From positions 23,354,001 to 23,418,000 of the forward strand of contig NC_061781.1 in assembly GCF_022458985.1 (NCBI RefSeq): 64,000 bases of DNA. Reading direction: 5' to 3'. A program made the position numbers and the translations under genes. This stretch comes from Mugil cephalus. Lineage: Eukaryota; Chordata; Actinopteri; Mugiliformes; Mugilidae. Below the pieces are notes generated by a model, which worked only from the letters and a program-made list of their open reading frames with translations, ran no database searches and was not told where the DNA came from. Shown here piece after piece: positions 1 to 11,400 of this stretch (positions are counted from its first letter, which is position 1; each line of letters starts with the position of its first letter).

Positions 1-448
1 AATAAAACAGATTCTTGAACACAATTACTGTTGGATGTGTTGTTAGTGCATTTCTGTTGTTGAACACCCACTAAACATGTTCTACACTTAACACAGGTGG
101 ATTTTGTAAATCAGGAGGTTTTTATCCATCAAGAGTTGTATATTTATTATAGTTATGTCGGTATCTTACATACTGTACTACACACTTATATACCTAGATA
201 ACCAGCTTTCATATTGTGTTTTGAAATATCTTGTGAATTAACTATAAACTGTTTTCATACACATAAAAACCTAAATGCATTTTAGAGTCACAACATGCAC
301 CAGAACTATTTATAACCTAAAACTAGCGACCTGCGTTTTCTGGTTCTGAGCAGACGAGACTGAAATTAAACGTGCACATAAATTAGATTTCTTAAAAGAC
401 TCAGTGTTTTCCTGAATCCGGGTGAGATTATTGTCGGTCTCACAACCT

Positions 449-3400
449 TTAGTTGTGCGTGACGAGTTTGTACACGGACGTGTTTCTGACTCCGCCCACC
501 TGCTTCAGCCTCTGGAGCTCAGTCAGACACAGGATGTAAACGGGGGCTTTGGCGCCGACGCTGATGATGCTCTTCAGCTGCTCCATCTGGAAGTCTGCAG
601 CTTGTCCTGCAGGGGGCGCCACACAACAGCAGAGAAATCAGACAACTTCTAACTCAGAGACATTAATGGAAGGTAGCAGCTCTAAATAGTTTATAATTGA
701 GGTTGTTGGTTAAATATTATTCGACAAATTCTAAGAAATTTGTTAGAATCGTGATGTTTAAGTTGAGAGTAGATCCTGGTAAAGAATCTTAGAGCTACTA
801 AAGGTGAGATCTGTTAAGAGCAGGGACGAGGACTTGGTGGAAAAATGGTGGAAAGATGAGGCAGGAGAGATATTCTCCAAACACTGGATGACTTAAAGTG
901 AATGAATTTGATGTGACAGACTGGATGGTGCAGGAATCCAACCAGAAACTGATGAAATCTGAGATATTTTACCATTTTAGTGTAAAAAAAATAAAATAAC
1001 CAGCACGGTAAATGAATGAATGGATGCTGTTTTATTAAATGTTAGACTTACTGTCTGTTTGTCAATGCTTGAATGTTGCTTATTATATGTTTCTTGTATT
1101 TGGATGTTTGAATGTCGTTTTATTTTTATGTGTCCATTGATGTTTTTATCTGTTGTTCTATTCGTCTGTTCCTTTCTGTAAAGTGTCCTTGTGTGACTTG
1201 AAAGGCGCTTCTTAAATAAAATTAACTATTATTAAGTAAATACTGAGTTCTCACACATTTTGTAGGATCATTCTAAAGTATTGTTTACTATTTATTTACC
1301 AGATTTGATTCTCTTTTTATGTAAAATCTTATTTCTAATTGCACATTCTTCATAGAGATTAGATTATATAATTAAATCCATTGATTTGATGCTCATTTGA
1401 TGCATTTTTATCGAGCTTTTAGGATCAAAACATCTGAGAGTTGAGAGTAAAGTTAATATAAGTGTTTGCATTTACCTTTAACCAACTGAAAATAAATGGA
1501 TATAAAGAAGAAAGTGTTTGGTCCTTTGAGTGGAATCTAGTTTAACTCTGCAGAGACTCATCTTTCTCCTTTCAAGTGGAGAAATCAAGGCAAAACTTGA
1601 CAAAAATAATCCTTTAATTTATCCCACAGCAGGTGGAAAAATATGGAAACATTTAGAAAGATTAATCTGAAACTACAGCTCTACTTTGGACCAGACGTTC
1701 AGCTGAGATGCTCAGTGTCCTGCACAACCAACCGTGCTGCTCTATGAAGCTGTTGATGTTGAGAACGGCCTTGTTCAGGTTACTGAGAGTCATCTGCCTC
1801 AAGTATCCGGGTAAACTCTGGAACTCTGTCTCCGACACGGTGGATAAGATCTGTGGGGAAGGACTGAAGGGAAGAAGACGTGTTACGCTTCTATTAGGAG
1901 GAAAAGAAGCACAAACCCAAGCAGACAGCAAAAGCATTAAGGCATTTACATACTTATTTTATAAAAAAAAAATCCTTTAAGTTTACCTGCGTCTGTCTTT
2001 TTCTGCCCTGATGTTTGGCTGAACAACAGCTACTTCTGTCCTCTTCATCTGAGCCTGAGACAAAAGCTACAGAGTAAAAGAGACGAGTGAGACACATTTA
2101 ATGAATTTAGTTCTGGATTTAATGACAATAGTGAACTTTTTAAATGATGCAGAAGAAGAAAAATGTGAATTATCGGTTTTTCCATCAGCTTATTTAAAGG
2201 GAATTAAGCAGTAATCTGATAATCAGAAGAGGTGTAGGAGGAGAAAATGAAGAACGATGAAGGACAAAGACTTTATATTAGAGACAAAATGGAAATGATG
2301 TTTCCAGGGCTCTATTAGTAAACAGTTTGTGTAGTTTAGAGTGTGTTCTGTTTATGGGAATAAACTAAACTTACTTTACAGATGTCCTGTGTCACAGAGC
2401 TGAGGTCCGGCATCTCCGGGGTCCTGGGTTCGTCGTAGCTCGTCCGGATGCGAGGTGTCCCCAAAGTGAACTCCTGGGTGGGTCCGTCCAGCTCCAGACT
2501 GCTGATAACAGGGTCCCCGGCTAATTTTTCATGCTCACTCATCTTCAGGATTTTAGCATTTTTCTGCACACGGGAAAACAAAGTCTTTTAACAGCTAATC
2601 TTTGATTAGAACATAACAGCTAAACTGAAGCGATTCGGATTCAGATCTTACGCTTTGTAAAGAATTTCCTAAAACAGACTCCAGGTTTGGCATCTCGGGC
2701 ATTTTCCTGTCGTCCGCACCCAGGATGGAAATCTCCGGCACGTCGTACTCCCAGCTACACTTGGAGCCGGTCGTCCCGTTACGAGGTGGCGTCGGAAGTT
2801 CGAAGTTGTGGCTTTCATCAAAGGTTTGTATAGTGACGGGCTCGAGCTGCCGCTGTAAAACACGGGAGACTGAAGAGTTTATACCCGTAGATATTTAAAA
2901 ATAAATCTACTTAACGCTCCACACACACACTCCTCCTTTCTACCTTCTTGCTGCTGACCAGTCGTTTCATGTACGGCGTCTGAAACACGGGGACCTCGGG
3001 GGACGTAGGCAGGTTGCCGGGGCGATGGGGGGATTCTGGGACGCCACCGGCTTGTGCAGGTGGGGAGCATTGACCGTTGGACTTTTTTATTTTGAAACCC
3101 AGGGTAGAAAGCACAGGCATCTCCGGGGACTCTAAGATATTAGCTGCAGACAAAAAAAAACATAGCATGTGAAGTTTACAGCCTCAATGATCACAGAGGA
3201 AACTTCTCATCCCCTCCAGGGTTCAGGTACCGATACTCAGTATCATAACGACATCGGTGCTGATGCAAACGGGAGAAACCAGAGCAAATAGCAACACAGG
3301 TTCTAGTGCTTTATATTGATGCAATTAGTGTCACCTTAGATCTGTTACTGTGCATCACATCAGTTTTTCACCTGCATGGATGGAAGTGAACCTAAGGTCA

Positions 3401-4653
3401 AACATTTGTCTGAACTTCACCTCAAAAATAGGAAATGTAACATCTGGAATTTGATTAAACATCTGACGACGCATAGAATGAAATCTGAGAAATGTAGCAT
3501 CTTCGACCCCACGCCATCGGTTTTATTATGTTAATTATGACAGACTGTTGTGAATGTTATTTTATACGGGTTAATTTATTTGTTAGTCTTCGTTGTATTT
3601 ATATTATTTAGATCATAGGTCTTCAACAGGGGGTCTGAGACCCCTGTGGGGTCTGTGGTGAGACTGCAGGGGGGTGACAAAATCTTTGCTTAATTACACA
3701 TTTTTATATCTATATATCTACATATATATATATACAAATTTTACTTTCTTTACATACAGATTAATATAAATCCAACATATTTTAGTAAAGGGATCAGAGG
3801 AGGCAGAAGACTTTCAGTCAACACTTCTACAGGAGCTACCTCAACAGTGCACAAACACTAGACCTGTCAATCTACGCCTCCTGTACACACTAGGCCCCGC
3901 CCCTATCTCTGCTGAGCCAATCACAAGGCCGCAAATTATACACCGACTCCGCCTGGTTCCCCACAAGAGAACGTCTTCAATCTCCAAGTGAAATCCCAGA
4001 CACATGCTGAAATATTAGAGGAGGAGAAGCAGCAACTCGCTCCCATCAACCAACTACTGAGGCCAGAATGACTAGTGATGATTCTCTGTTATTACTACAT
4101 GTAACTATGTTTAACGTTAAAACTTGACACTTTACAATTAATTATACATAAACCAGCTTGGTTTGTTATGTTTATAGCAGTTCCACAGTCATGCTACTGT
4201 TGCACATACTTGAAATAAAATATATATTTGAACCTGTGTATTATTTGAATAACTTAATATTGAATGCAAAATAATAATAATAATGTATATTTATAAACAG
4301 CACTAGGCTAAGTTTAATACAGAACCTCCAATTTAAATTACTATTTAAATTACTATTCTGTTCAACTTGCACATCACAAAACGCCTCAAAAATAAAAAAC
4401 AGGACTCGTTTTTGGACAAACTTTGTATGTTTTCCATTAATTAATGGCACCGCTTCAAAAGTACCAGCTGGGCACCAGTGTTGGATAAAACCTTAACGAT
4501 ACCCATCGCTTTACTCCTTCCAGTTACTGGCATCAGACAAGAAGCACAAAGCTCCACTGGTCCAGAAAAACATCTACAAAAAAAAAGCCTTCATTCCATC
4601 TGCAAAAAGCCATCATGATCAGCCCGAGATAGACACTTTTAACACTCCTTTTA

Positions 4654-4698
<45 letters not shown>

Positions 4699-6716
4699 CT
4701 AAATGCCACTATCTGACCCAGCATCCACAAAAAAAGATCATTAATTATAATTACAAGCCATAATAAGAACACTGACAAAAGCTGGAGAAAAGATCATAAT
4801 ATCTACTGGATGAAAATGCATCAAGTTTTAAATATAAATTTTGTCAGAAGTCAAGGAAATGCATTTCAGACCTTTGTTGTCTGCATCGCTGCAATGTGTA
4901 GTGATTGTTTCAGGCTATAGTCTGGGCTACAGAGACGCCGTAGCCAACGTTATAGATCTGAATATATGTGTTACCTTTTGTCTGCAAATTCTCCATAATA
5001 GAATTCACTGGTGTAGGAATGTCTTGTGTTTCTCTGTAGAAGAAGAGACACTCATGAAGCAACAAAAACATGCCCCTGCAACTCCATGTGTTGCCAGTAG
5101 AGGTCGATATAGACAAACATGTGCATTGTTTACATTACGTGGGGGTTTATTTGCTCTACCTTTTGGGCTTATCAACGTTCTTCTGGAACAAAGCCATAGT
5201 GAAGTCGTTGTTCAGACACATTGTGTTCTCCGCGATGCCAAAGTCGTGCATCTGAGGCGTCTGCAGCTCGTCGTCGTCCATGCGCAGGGCCCATTTGGGC
5301 GTCATGGCCATGGGCGGCACCGGCGTGTTGAGCGCAGGGTGCGGGAGGCTCATCTCAGGCATGGGGGGCGCCTCGGGACACCAGTCAGCCCCACCGGCCA
5401 GCGCCCGCTTCAGCTGGATGTCCGACAGGCCGAAGTCGGAGGGCTGCGGGGTTTGCAGGACATCACCGACGGGCTGCTCTGGTTTTGGAGGTGATGAGAA
5501 GTGTCCATCCTGGTCCTCGTCCTCCTCCTGGCATCCGTCTTCGTCTTCCTCCGAGTTAGTTTCACCGTCAGCGTCCGTCTCCTGACCGTTCGTCTCTGTA
5601 TACGTCAGTAGATGATGTTGGTGAGACAATCTGCAGCCGTAAACATCGTTATGATAATAACGGCTACTTACTGTTTGGCCGCTGGGTGTTGCCAGGAGCT
5701 TGGTAGCCATATTTCTCCCAGTGTCTCCTCACTGTCTGGATGTCCTTAGAGACCTTCATCTCCATCGCTCTACAGGACTTAATGAAATCGCTCGCCTCGT
5801 TCACCCGAGTTTTCTGCTGAGACAACTGATCCTGGATCTGCCCCTGAATATTTACAGACCATAGTTCATCAGTATTCTGCTTTCAGACCTATGGATTTAT
5901 AGTGTACGTGGTTCTTCATATTGCTTAATAAAAGACTTATTAAGGTATCACATGTCATAACTGTTACACTTTAATATCTATTTAATTGTTGATGATTAAT
6001 TGTCAATGATTTGTAGTTGAGGCCACATGTCATGTTCCATATCTTTGAGTTGTAAACAACATTAATTTATGTTTCAACTCACCGCATGTTGTTTATTAAG
6101 AAGATAACTAGTGATATTTCAGTAAAACTGCCGTGTATGAGCATTTTAATGTTGATAAAACCTTTTAAAATCTCATATTTGTAGTTATAGTTTTAATGAA
6201 GCAGGATTTTTTTATGCAGAACTCCTACTTGTATTTTAGTACTTTTAATTTGGTACTTCTGCTAAAGTAACGCATTTTCTGTCAGAAACCTAATGACTCG
6301 CGTAACTTGAACATACAGAGTACTGTAATATTTACCGTATTCAAGATAAATTATAGATGGGAATGTGATAAATAAAGCTGTAACGTTTCATAATGTCGCT
6401 GCCTTAAAATGACAGATAAATGAATGGAGTCTGGTGTACCTTCAGGTTCCCGATGTCCGCGTTCAGTTCATGATATCCTCTCATTGCTCTCGCTGTGGTT
6501 TCTGAAATAAGAAGAAACACATTAATACAAGCTGACTAGACTACTTTGAAGAATGAGGGCTACAGGTGTGTGTTTGTCGGTGTGTTTCTCACCGCTGTCA
6601 GCTTCTTTGTGGCGGTTTTCAAAGGTGTGTTGAAGTTTGGCAGTTTCTGACTCAAGAGTCGCTGCCAGTTTTCTCAGTTTGGAGAAGAACTGTGTTGTTG
6701 GGTGACTCGGGTCCAT
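449..6716 (-). CDS. ska3: Spindle and kinetochore-associated protein 3 (Ska3), 11 coding exons, complete
   Basis: Subunit of the Ska complex, which binds microtubules and Ndc80 and stabilises kinetochore-microtubule attachment in mitosis. Coding exons in transcript order: 6593-6716, 6440-6501, 5672-5843, 5160-5595, 4975-5033, 2944-3143, 2652-2852, 2375-2563, 1987-2054, 1733-1890, 449-606. They sum to 1827 nt, 608 aa plus stop, with phase preserved throughout. Residues 1 to about 115 form the helical core that pairs with Ska1/Ska2; the start MDPSHPTTQFFSKLRKLAA resembles vertebrate Ska3. Exon 4 carries the family motifs LQTPQPSDFGL, PKWALRMDDDELQTPQ and HDFGIAENTMCLN. The middle is acidic and rich in TP/SP sites suited to Cdk1. 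The last two exons encode a conserved-looking C-terminal segment of about 100 aa (SLPGYLRQMTL, APVYILCLTELQRLK). Human SKA3 is about 412 aa, so this protein is longer. The 59-nt exon at 4975-5033 is required by phase. The last acceptor could also lie 18 nt inside, at 588. Confidence 0.93.
1040..1240 (+). mobile_element. LINE-like 3' end fragment in the last ska3 intron
   Basis: GTGACTTGAAAGGCGCTTCT followed by TAAATAAAATTAACTATTATT matches the usual fish LINE tail (GAAAGGCGCTTTATAAATAAA type). The rest of the 607-1732 intron shows no other feature. Confidence 0.5.
3618..4470. mobile_element. hAT-like non-autonomous element in ska3 intron 5
   Basis: Starts TCTTCAACAGGGGGTCTGAG followed by GTGGGGTCTGTGG, a typical fish hAT-like terminus. 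Internal blocks recur at 19490-19620 (reverse) and 27345-27560 (internally deleted). No transposase frame. Confidence 0.55.
4658..4695. repeat. (TA)n microsatellite
   Basis: About 18 TA units in ska3 intron 5. Confidence 0.95.
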
Positions 6717-6815
6717 TTTCAGGTAAGCGCTTCAAGTTAGTAAAATCCCTAAAGTTTAACTCTCGGAGAAGTGTTTAGCTTTCTCTCTGCTAGCAGGAAA
6801 AAAAACACTTTTCGA

Positions 6816-6866
6816 TTTTGGCGCCTTCTTCCGCATCTGCTTCTTCTTCTACGATTTAATTTTGAA
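6816..6866 (-). promoter_or_regulatory. Likely ska3 promoter: E2F-type site and CHR-like element
   Basis: About 100 nt upstream of the ska3 start codon lies TTTTGGCGCC (6816-6825), a good match to the E2F consensus. TTTGAA (6861-6866), the core of the cell-cycle homology region used by DREAM/MuvB, lies about 35 nt further upstream. Ska3 is a mitotic gene, so such sites are expected. The matches are seen in the sequence; their use is inferred. Confidence 0.4.
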
Positions 6867-6869
6867 ACT

Positions 6870-8330
6870 GTCTCACTGGCGCCCCCTACGGTGATAGTTG
6901 GGACTTGTCAATGACTATGCTCAGTTATTTTTGAAGATCATTGTTGTCTGCTCCTAAAATGTTGTGTTTTAAGTGGGAAAATCCCCAAAGTGACTGGAAT
7001 TAATTTGAGCGTCCAGTATTTAACATTCAGTGAAACTTTATTTATTAAATGTTTCAACTCTTGGAAGATTTGAAATTAAATTGGCATCGCTTTCATTTTA
7101 CTTCTTAACTTTTCTTTCATAAACCAGCACAATACACCTGTCACTGCCTCTTCTTTTTTATTTTTTAAATGGTGTTGTGCATAAAATATTTTCTCTTTTT
7201 CTGGCCACACAGTCTTTTCCTAAGAAAACCTAATATGCTTTAAATTGTCCACACATTTACATGAACCTTTTGCAGCAACTGTCATTTTCACTATTCTGCA
7301 AACGTTTGTTTCTGCACTTAAAATTAGTGTTTAATTAACGGCAGCGATCTGTCGGATGTTTCTAAACATACATGGCCCTGAAATGATGGAGTTAAATAAT
7401 CTTCAGGATTTTGTTCTGTCGCTTCATTTCAATAATCCGTGTGTCCTCCAAACAGTTTACTGAGATTTAGATGAAATAACTTGAATACTCTGCGTGGTTC
7501 ACTTGTGATTATAATTCATATGACAGAAAATAAATAAATTACTACCATCTCTAAGGTTTGTGCAGCTTTTTGTGTTCAGATTAAAGTTTATTTAAACTGA
7601 AACACAGGTTTGTTTGCTTTTTTTCTGCAGGCAAACAGGAAATCAGTTATGGTAATGATTTATAATGGTTGAGAAATTAGGAATTGTGTGGTGGTTTTAA
7701 ATAAGGCAGGTAAAGCATGAAATAGATCAATAGAATACGTTTCAACTTTTAAATGTGACACCCAGAAACCTTAATATCATTTCTATAAAACTTTCAGTCA
7801 GTTCACTTTGTAACATCATGATTAAGACAGATTAGAGTTTTATCTCTGCAGTTTAATTCATAGAATAGTCGCACAATGGGGAAATTGCAGTTTACAGTAT
7901 ATATAGGGCAGAAAAGTAACAAGAATAAAGAGTGAACTGTTTAAAAGTTAAATAGAATAGAATAAATAATATAAAAGTATTGGCTTATATAGAAAAAGTA
8001 GTTGGATTGTAGCAGAAGTATTGAATGTGATACTATGTAGCACTAATAAACACTCACTGAGGCTCACGTTAATGGTTTTAATTTTTATTTATTTATTATG
8101 TTTATTGGGGTGGAAATGTCTGTGACGATTGTCAGTGACCAAGATCACGGTGCTTGAACAAAACTGGACTCGTTTCCCCCCTCATCTGGTTCATACAGAC
8201 AGAGGACAGAGGACATCTGGGGAAGAATATTTTAAAAAGTATCTTGTGCACACGAGACTCATTCATTTGTATCGTTGTCGTCTCCACTGCTGCTGGAGTG
8301 GAGCTGTTATCAGACAGACTGGCTGTTAGG
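6870..8330. other. Intergenic DNA between ska3 and the rapunzel-like gene
   Basis: AT-rich DNA separating two divergently transcribed genes. No coding exon, RNA gene or clear repeat unit was recognised. Confidence 0.6.
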
Positions 8331-8337
8331 GAGAGTG

Positions 8338-8345
8338 TATAAATA
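8338..8345 (+). promoter_or_regulatory. TATA box of the rapunzel-like gene
   Basis: TATAAATA about 95 nt upstream of the start codon at 8437, followed by a purine-rich leader. Spacing puts transcription start near 8370. Confidence 0.6.
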
Positions 8346-8436
8346 GGGGAGGAACCGTGAAGGTCGGTGCAAACCTGAGGTGAGGTGTAGAAGAAGCAGC
8401 CGGTTTCAGTTGTGCTCAGAAGACGGTTCAGTAACC

Positions 8437-11400
8437 ATGGCGATGTTTGGAAAAGTTTTGGAGCCGGTCGGCTACATGCAGACTGTGAGGTAAGACCCGA
8501 ACACGTCGATCACATTAAAGGTGTGAGAATAAAGGAGTGAAGTGTAAGAGTGTCTCCGTGTGGTGTTCAGGGTCCTGGTCCAGGGGATCTGCTCGTACCT
8601 GGGAGGCAGCGCCTCCGAGGAGGAGACCGAGTTGTCCAAGAAGAACCTGGACGGCATCGATCAGGAGCTGGGAGCGTCGGGACACGGCCTCCTGGACGAC
8701 CAGGAGGTCCACCGGCTGGAGGACGACCTGGCCGTGGTCTACTACCAGCTGGGCACCGCGGTGAGAAAACTGCACATGGACGATAACTAGAGGCTCAACT
8801 AATGTCAACTTAGCTGAACCAAAGGAGAATATTACAAATCATGTGCAGGCATTCGATGTCCATGAGCAGGTGTGCTGAAGAAATAAATTCTATGAGCCTG
8901 AAGAGACAGAAAACAATAGTGACACAAAGGGAAAGCAATAAAAACAAACATAAAGAGTCACAAAATGCTAAAAATTACTATAAAACAACAACAAAGAGAA
9001 ACAACATTATTATAGATGCATAATGTGATTTATTCAGTTACAATTTAGTTCAGTCATTTTATTTAATTAACAGACATTAAATTTTGTAAAATAAGCTAAA
9101 CTGGAAGATCACGGCTCATGTTCTGGGACCAAATTAAGACTTTTCTGACAACAAATTACAACAAAAGAGAGTTTAAAATCTTTACGTCACCTTTTCTCCT
9201 GTAAGTAATAGTGTTTGTTTTAAAGCATTAAGCTGCTATAGATGTAGTTCTCTTATTAACTCTCAAGATGACAAGAACTCAACAAAAACTAATCCCTTTC
9301 ATGACCTTCCATCATTATCTAGAGCAGAGGTGTCAAACATAAGGCCCGGGGGCCAGAACTGGGCCGTGGGATAAATTTGCAAAAATTACACTGAAGATAT
9401 CAGCTGAAAGTATTTGATAAAATAAGAAATTGCACTTGCACCTTGCACTTCTTAAGAAATTTCATGGTTGTTCATTATATGCAGCTGTATTTTTTTGCAC
9501 TAAAGCAAAGGGAAACATTTGGAGTTGCCGCTATTTACCAGATAATAAGCTATTGTGTTAAAAAGTAACTTGTGGTATGAATGATCATAATTCAGGTGTA
9601 ATTTTGGCTTAGTTCATTCATTTCACTGCATTCATTATTCTAACATTACATTAATTGTGTATGAATATAGCTCTAACATAAATTTTCAGTTATCTTTCTT
9701 TCAAAATTTCGTTTTTTTTAACTATTGAGATTCCTCTCAAGTCGTGACGGACCCGTGTGCGCGTGGAGGAAAATATCAGATGAAAGTTATCAAAGTGTGA
9801 TTGCTCGGTTCACCTTTACTTGCCTGAGGTGAAACTGTCTTTGACCGGCGTCCTCTTATCAAGCCGTGTGAGGGCGAAGGATTTTCTAAAGCGTTGCGTG
9901 TCTGTGACTGAGCTCGTCGCGCTGAGTGCGTTACATAAATGTTGATGCGTGAGCAGATGTATAATCGAAGCATCTGTTTGTTTCTACCAGACTTAGCATC
10001 GACAGGCTTATGTCGTCTATTTTTGGTCGGCGGCTGATTAAATGTCATTTCATTTGTCTGAATTTGGAAAAAAGGCAAAAAAAAAAGAGAAAGAAAAGAA
10101 ATGCAAACCCGGATTATTTTATCTGAATTAAGAGCGTTGACGTCGTCTCTCTTGATTCATGAATTCAAGGACAAACTAAAATTGTCAGTTTCTGCTTCTA
10201 TTGTTTCTTCATCAGAAATAAAGTGATTAAATATGAGTTCAAACTATCCGATACGGACGAGGGTTTGTTATTTCATAGGAAGGAAACGTAGACTGTAACT
10301 CTAAACAAGAAAGAGGACAGAGAGTCAAACCAATCAGCAGCAACATCGTTCTCATGTGTCATGTGTTCTCCCACTGTAACATAAAGAGATTTTTAGAAAC
10401 CGTGTGGGAAAAGAAACAAATGAAAAGAATGTAGAAAATGTAAAGACATAGAAAATAACCATAAGGAGGCAAAAAAAAAATGACTGTAAAGAGGTGAGAT
10501 AAGCACAGATAATAATAAAACAAAGCAGACAATGACCATACAGAACAAATTAGAGGCAATTACCACAAAGTGAAGACAAATATGCAAAAAAAACATGAAA
10601 AAAGATACAAAATGACTAAAAGTACCACAGAGAGACAGACAAAAATCACAAATTGATGCAAAATGAGCAAAAAGAGAGAAATTTATTTCAAGTAGGTGCC
10701 AGTTATCACAAAATGATGGAAAAGTGAGACAGGGAGAAAGAGAATGAGCCTGAAGAGACAGGAAATAAAAATAAAGTGGGAGAAAATTAAAACAAAATGA
10801 CCTCAAGACGACAGATGCAAAATGACCAAAGAGACACAATGTGAGGTGCAAGTAATCGCAAAAAGATGCAAAATGAGAAAGTGACAGAAAATGAGCCTAA
10901 AGAGACAGAAAACAATAGTGAGACGAAGGACAGTGAAATGACTTCAATAAAAACAAACATAAAGAGTCACAAAATGCTAAAAATTACTATAAAACAACAA
11001 CAGAGAGAGACAACATTATTATAGATGCAGATGTTTCAGTTATTTGATTGTTAAGGACCATTTAAGCCTTCTGTTTAATAACTATGTGCAATACCCCATA
11101 TTCAATGCTTCAATGCTATCACAGAGAAATAACTCATGTTCACTTATATTTGTAGATATTTTTTTATGTATATATATTTTTACATGTGTGCATTCTTATT
11201 CTAATTTCCTACTTATTCTCACATATTCTTATTCCCTACATTGCTCTTTGTTCTGAGCACTGATACACTCTGAGTAGGAGCTGCTGTAATGAAAAGTTAC
11301 TCCTTTGCAATTAAGTAATTCTGATTCTGATTATGGGGCAAGGAACCATATTTGGTAACTTACTCTCATTTTAAATTACAACTGGTTCAATTCATCATCA

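Noticed and set aside
4841-5494. 217-codon plus-strand frame
   Set aside because: Antisense of ska3 exons 4 and 5; no start context or homology.
10359-10851. Minus-strand open frames rich in Phe, Leu, Cys and Ser, resembling membrane proteins
   Set aside because: They are the complement of the purine-rich tandem repeat in intron 2; no splice-supported homology and composition explains them.
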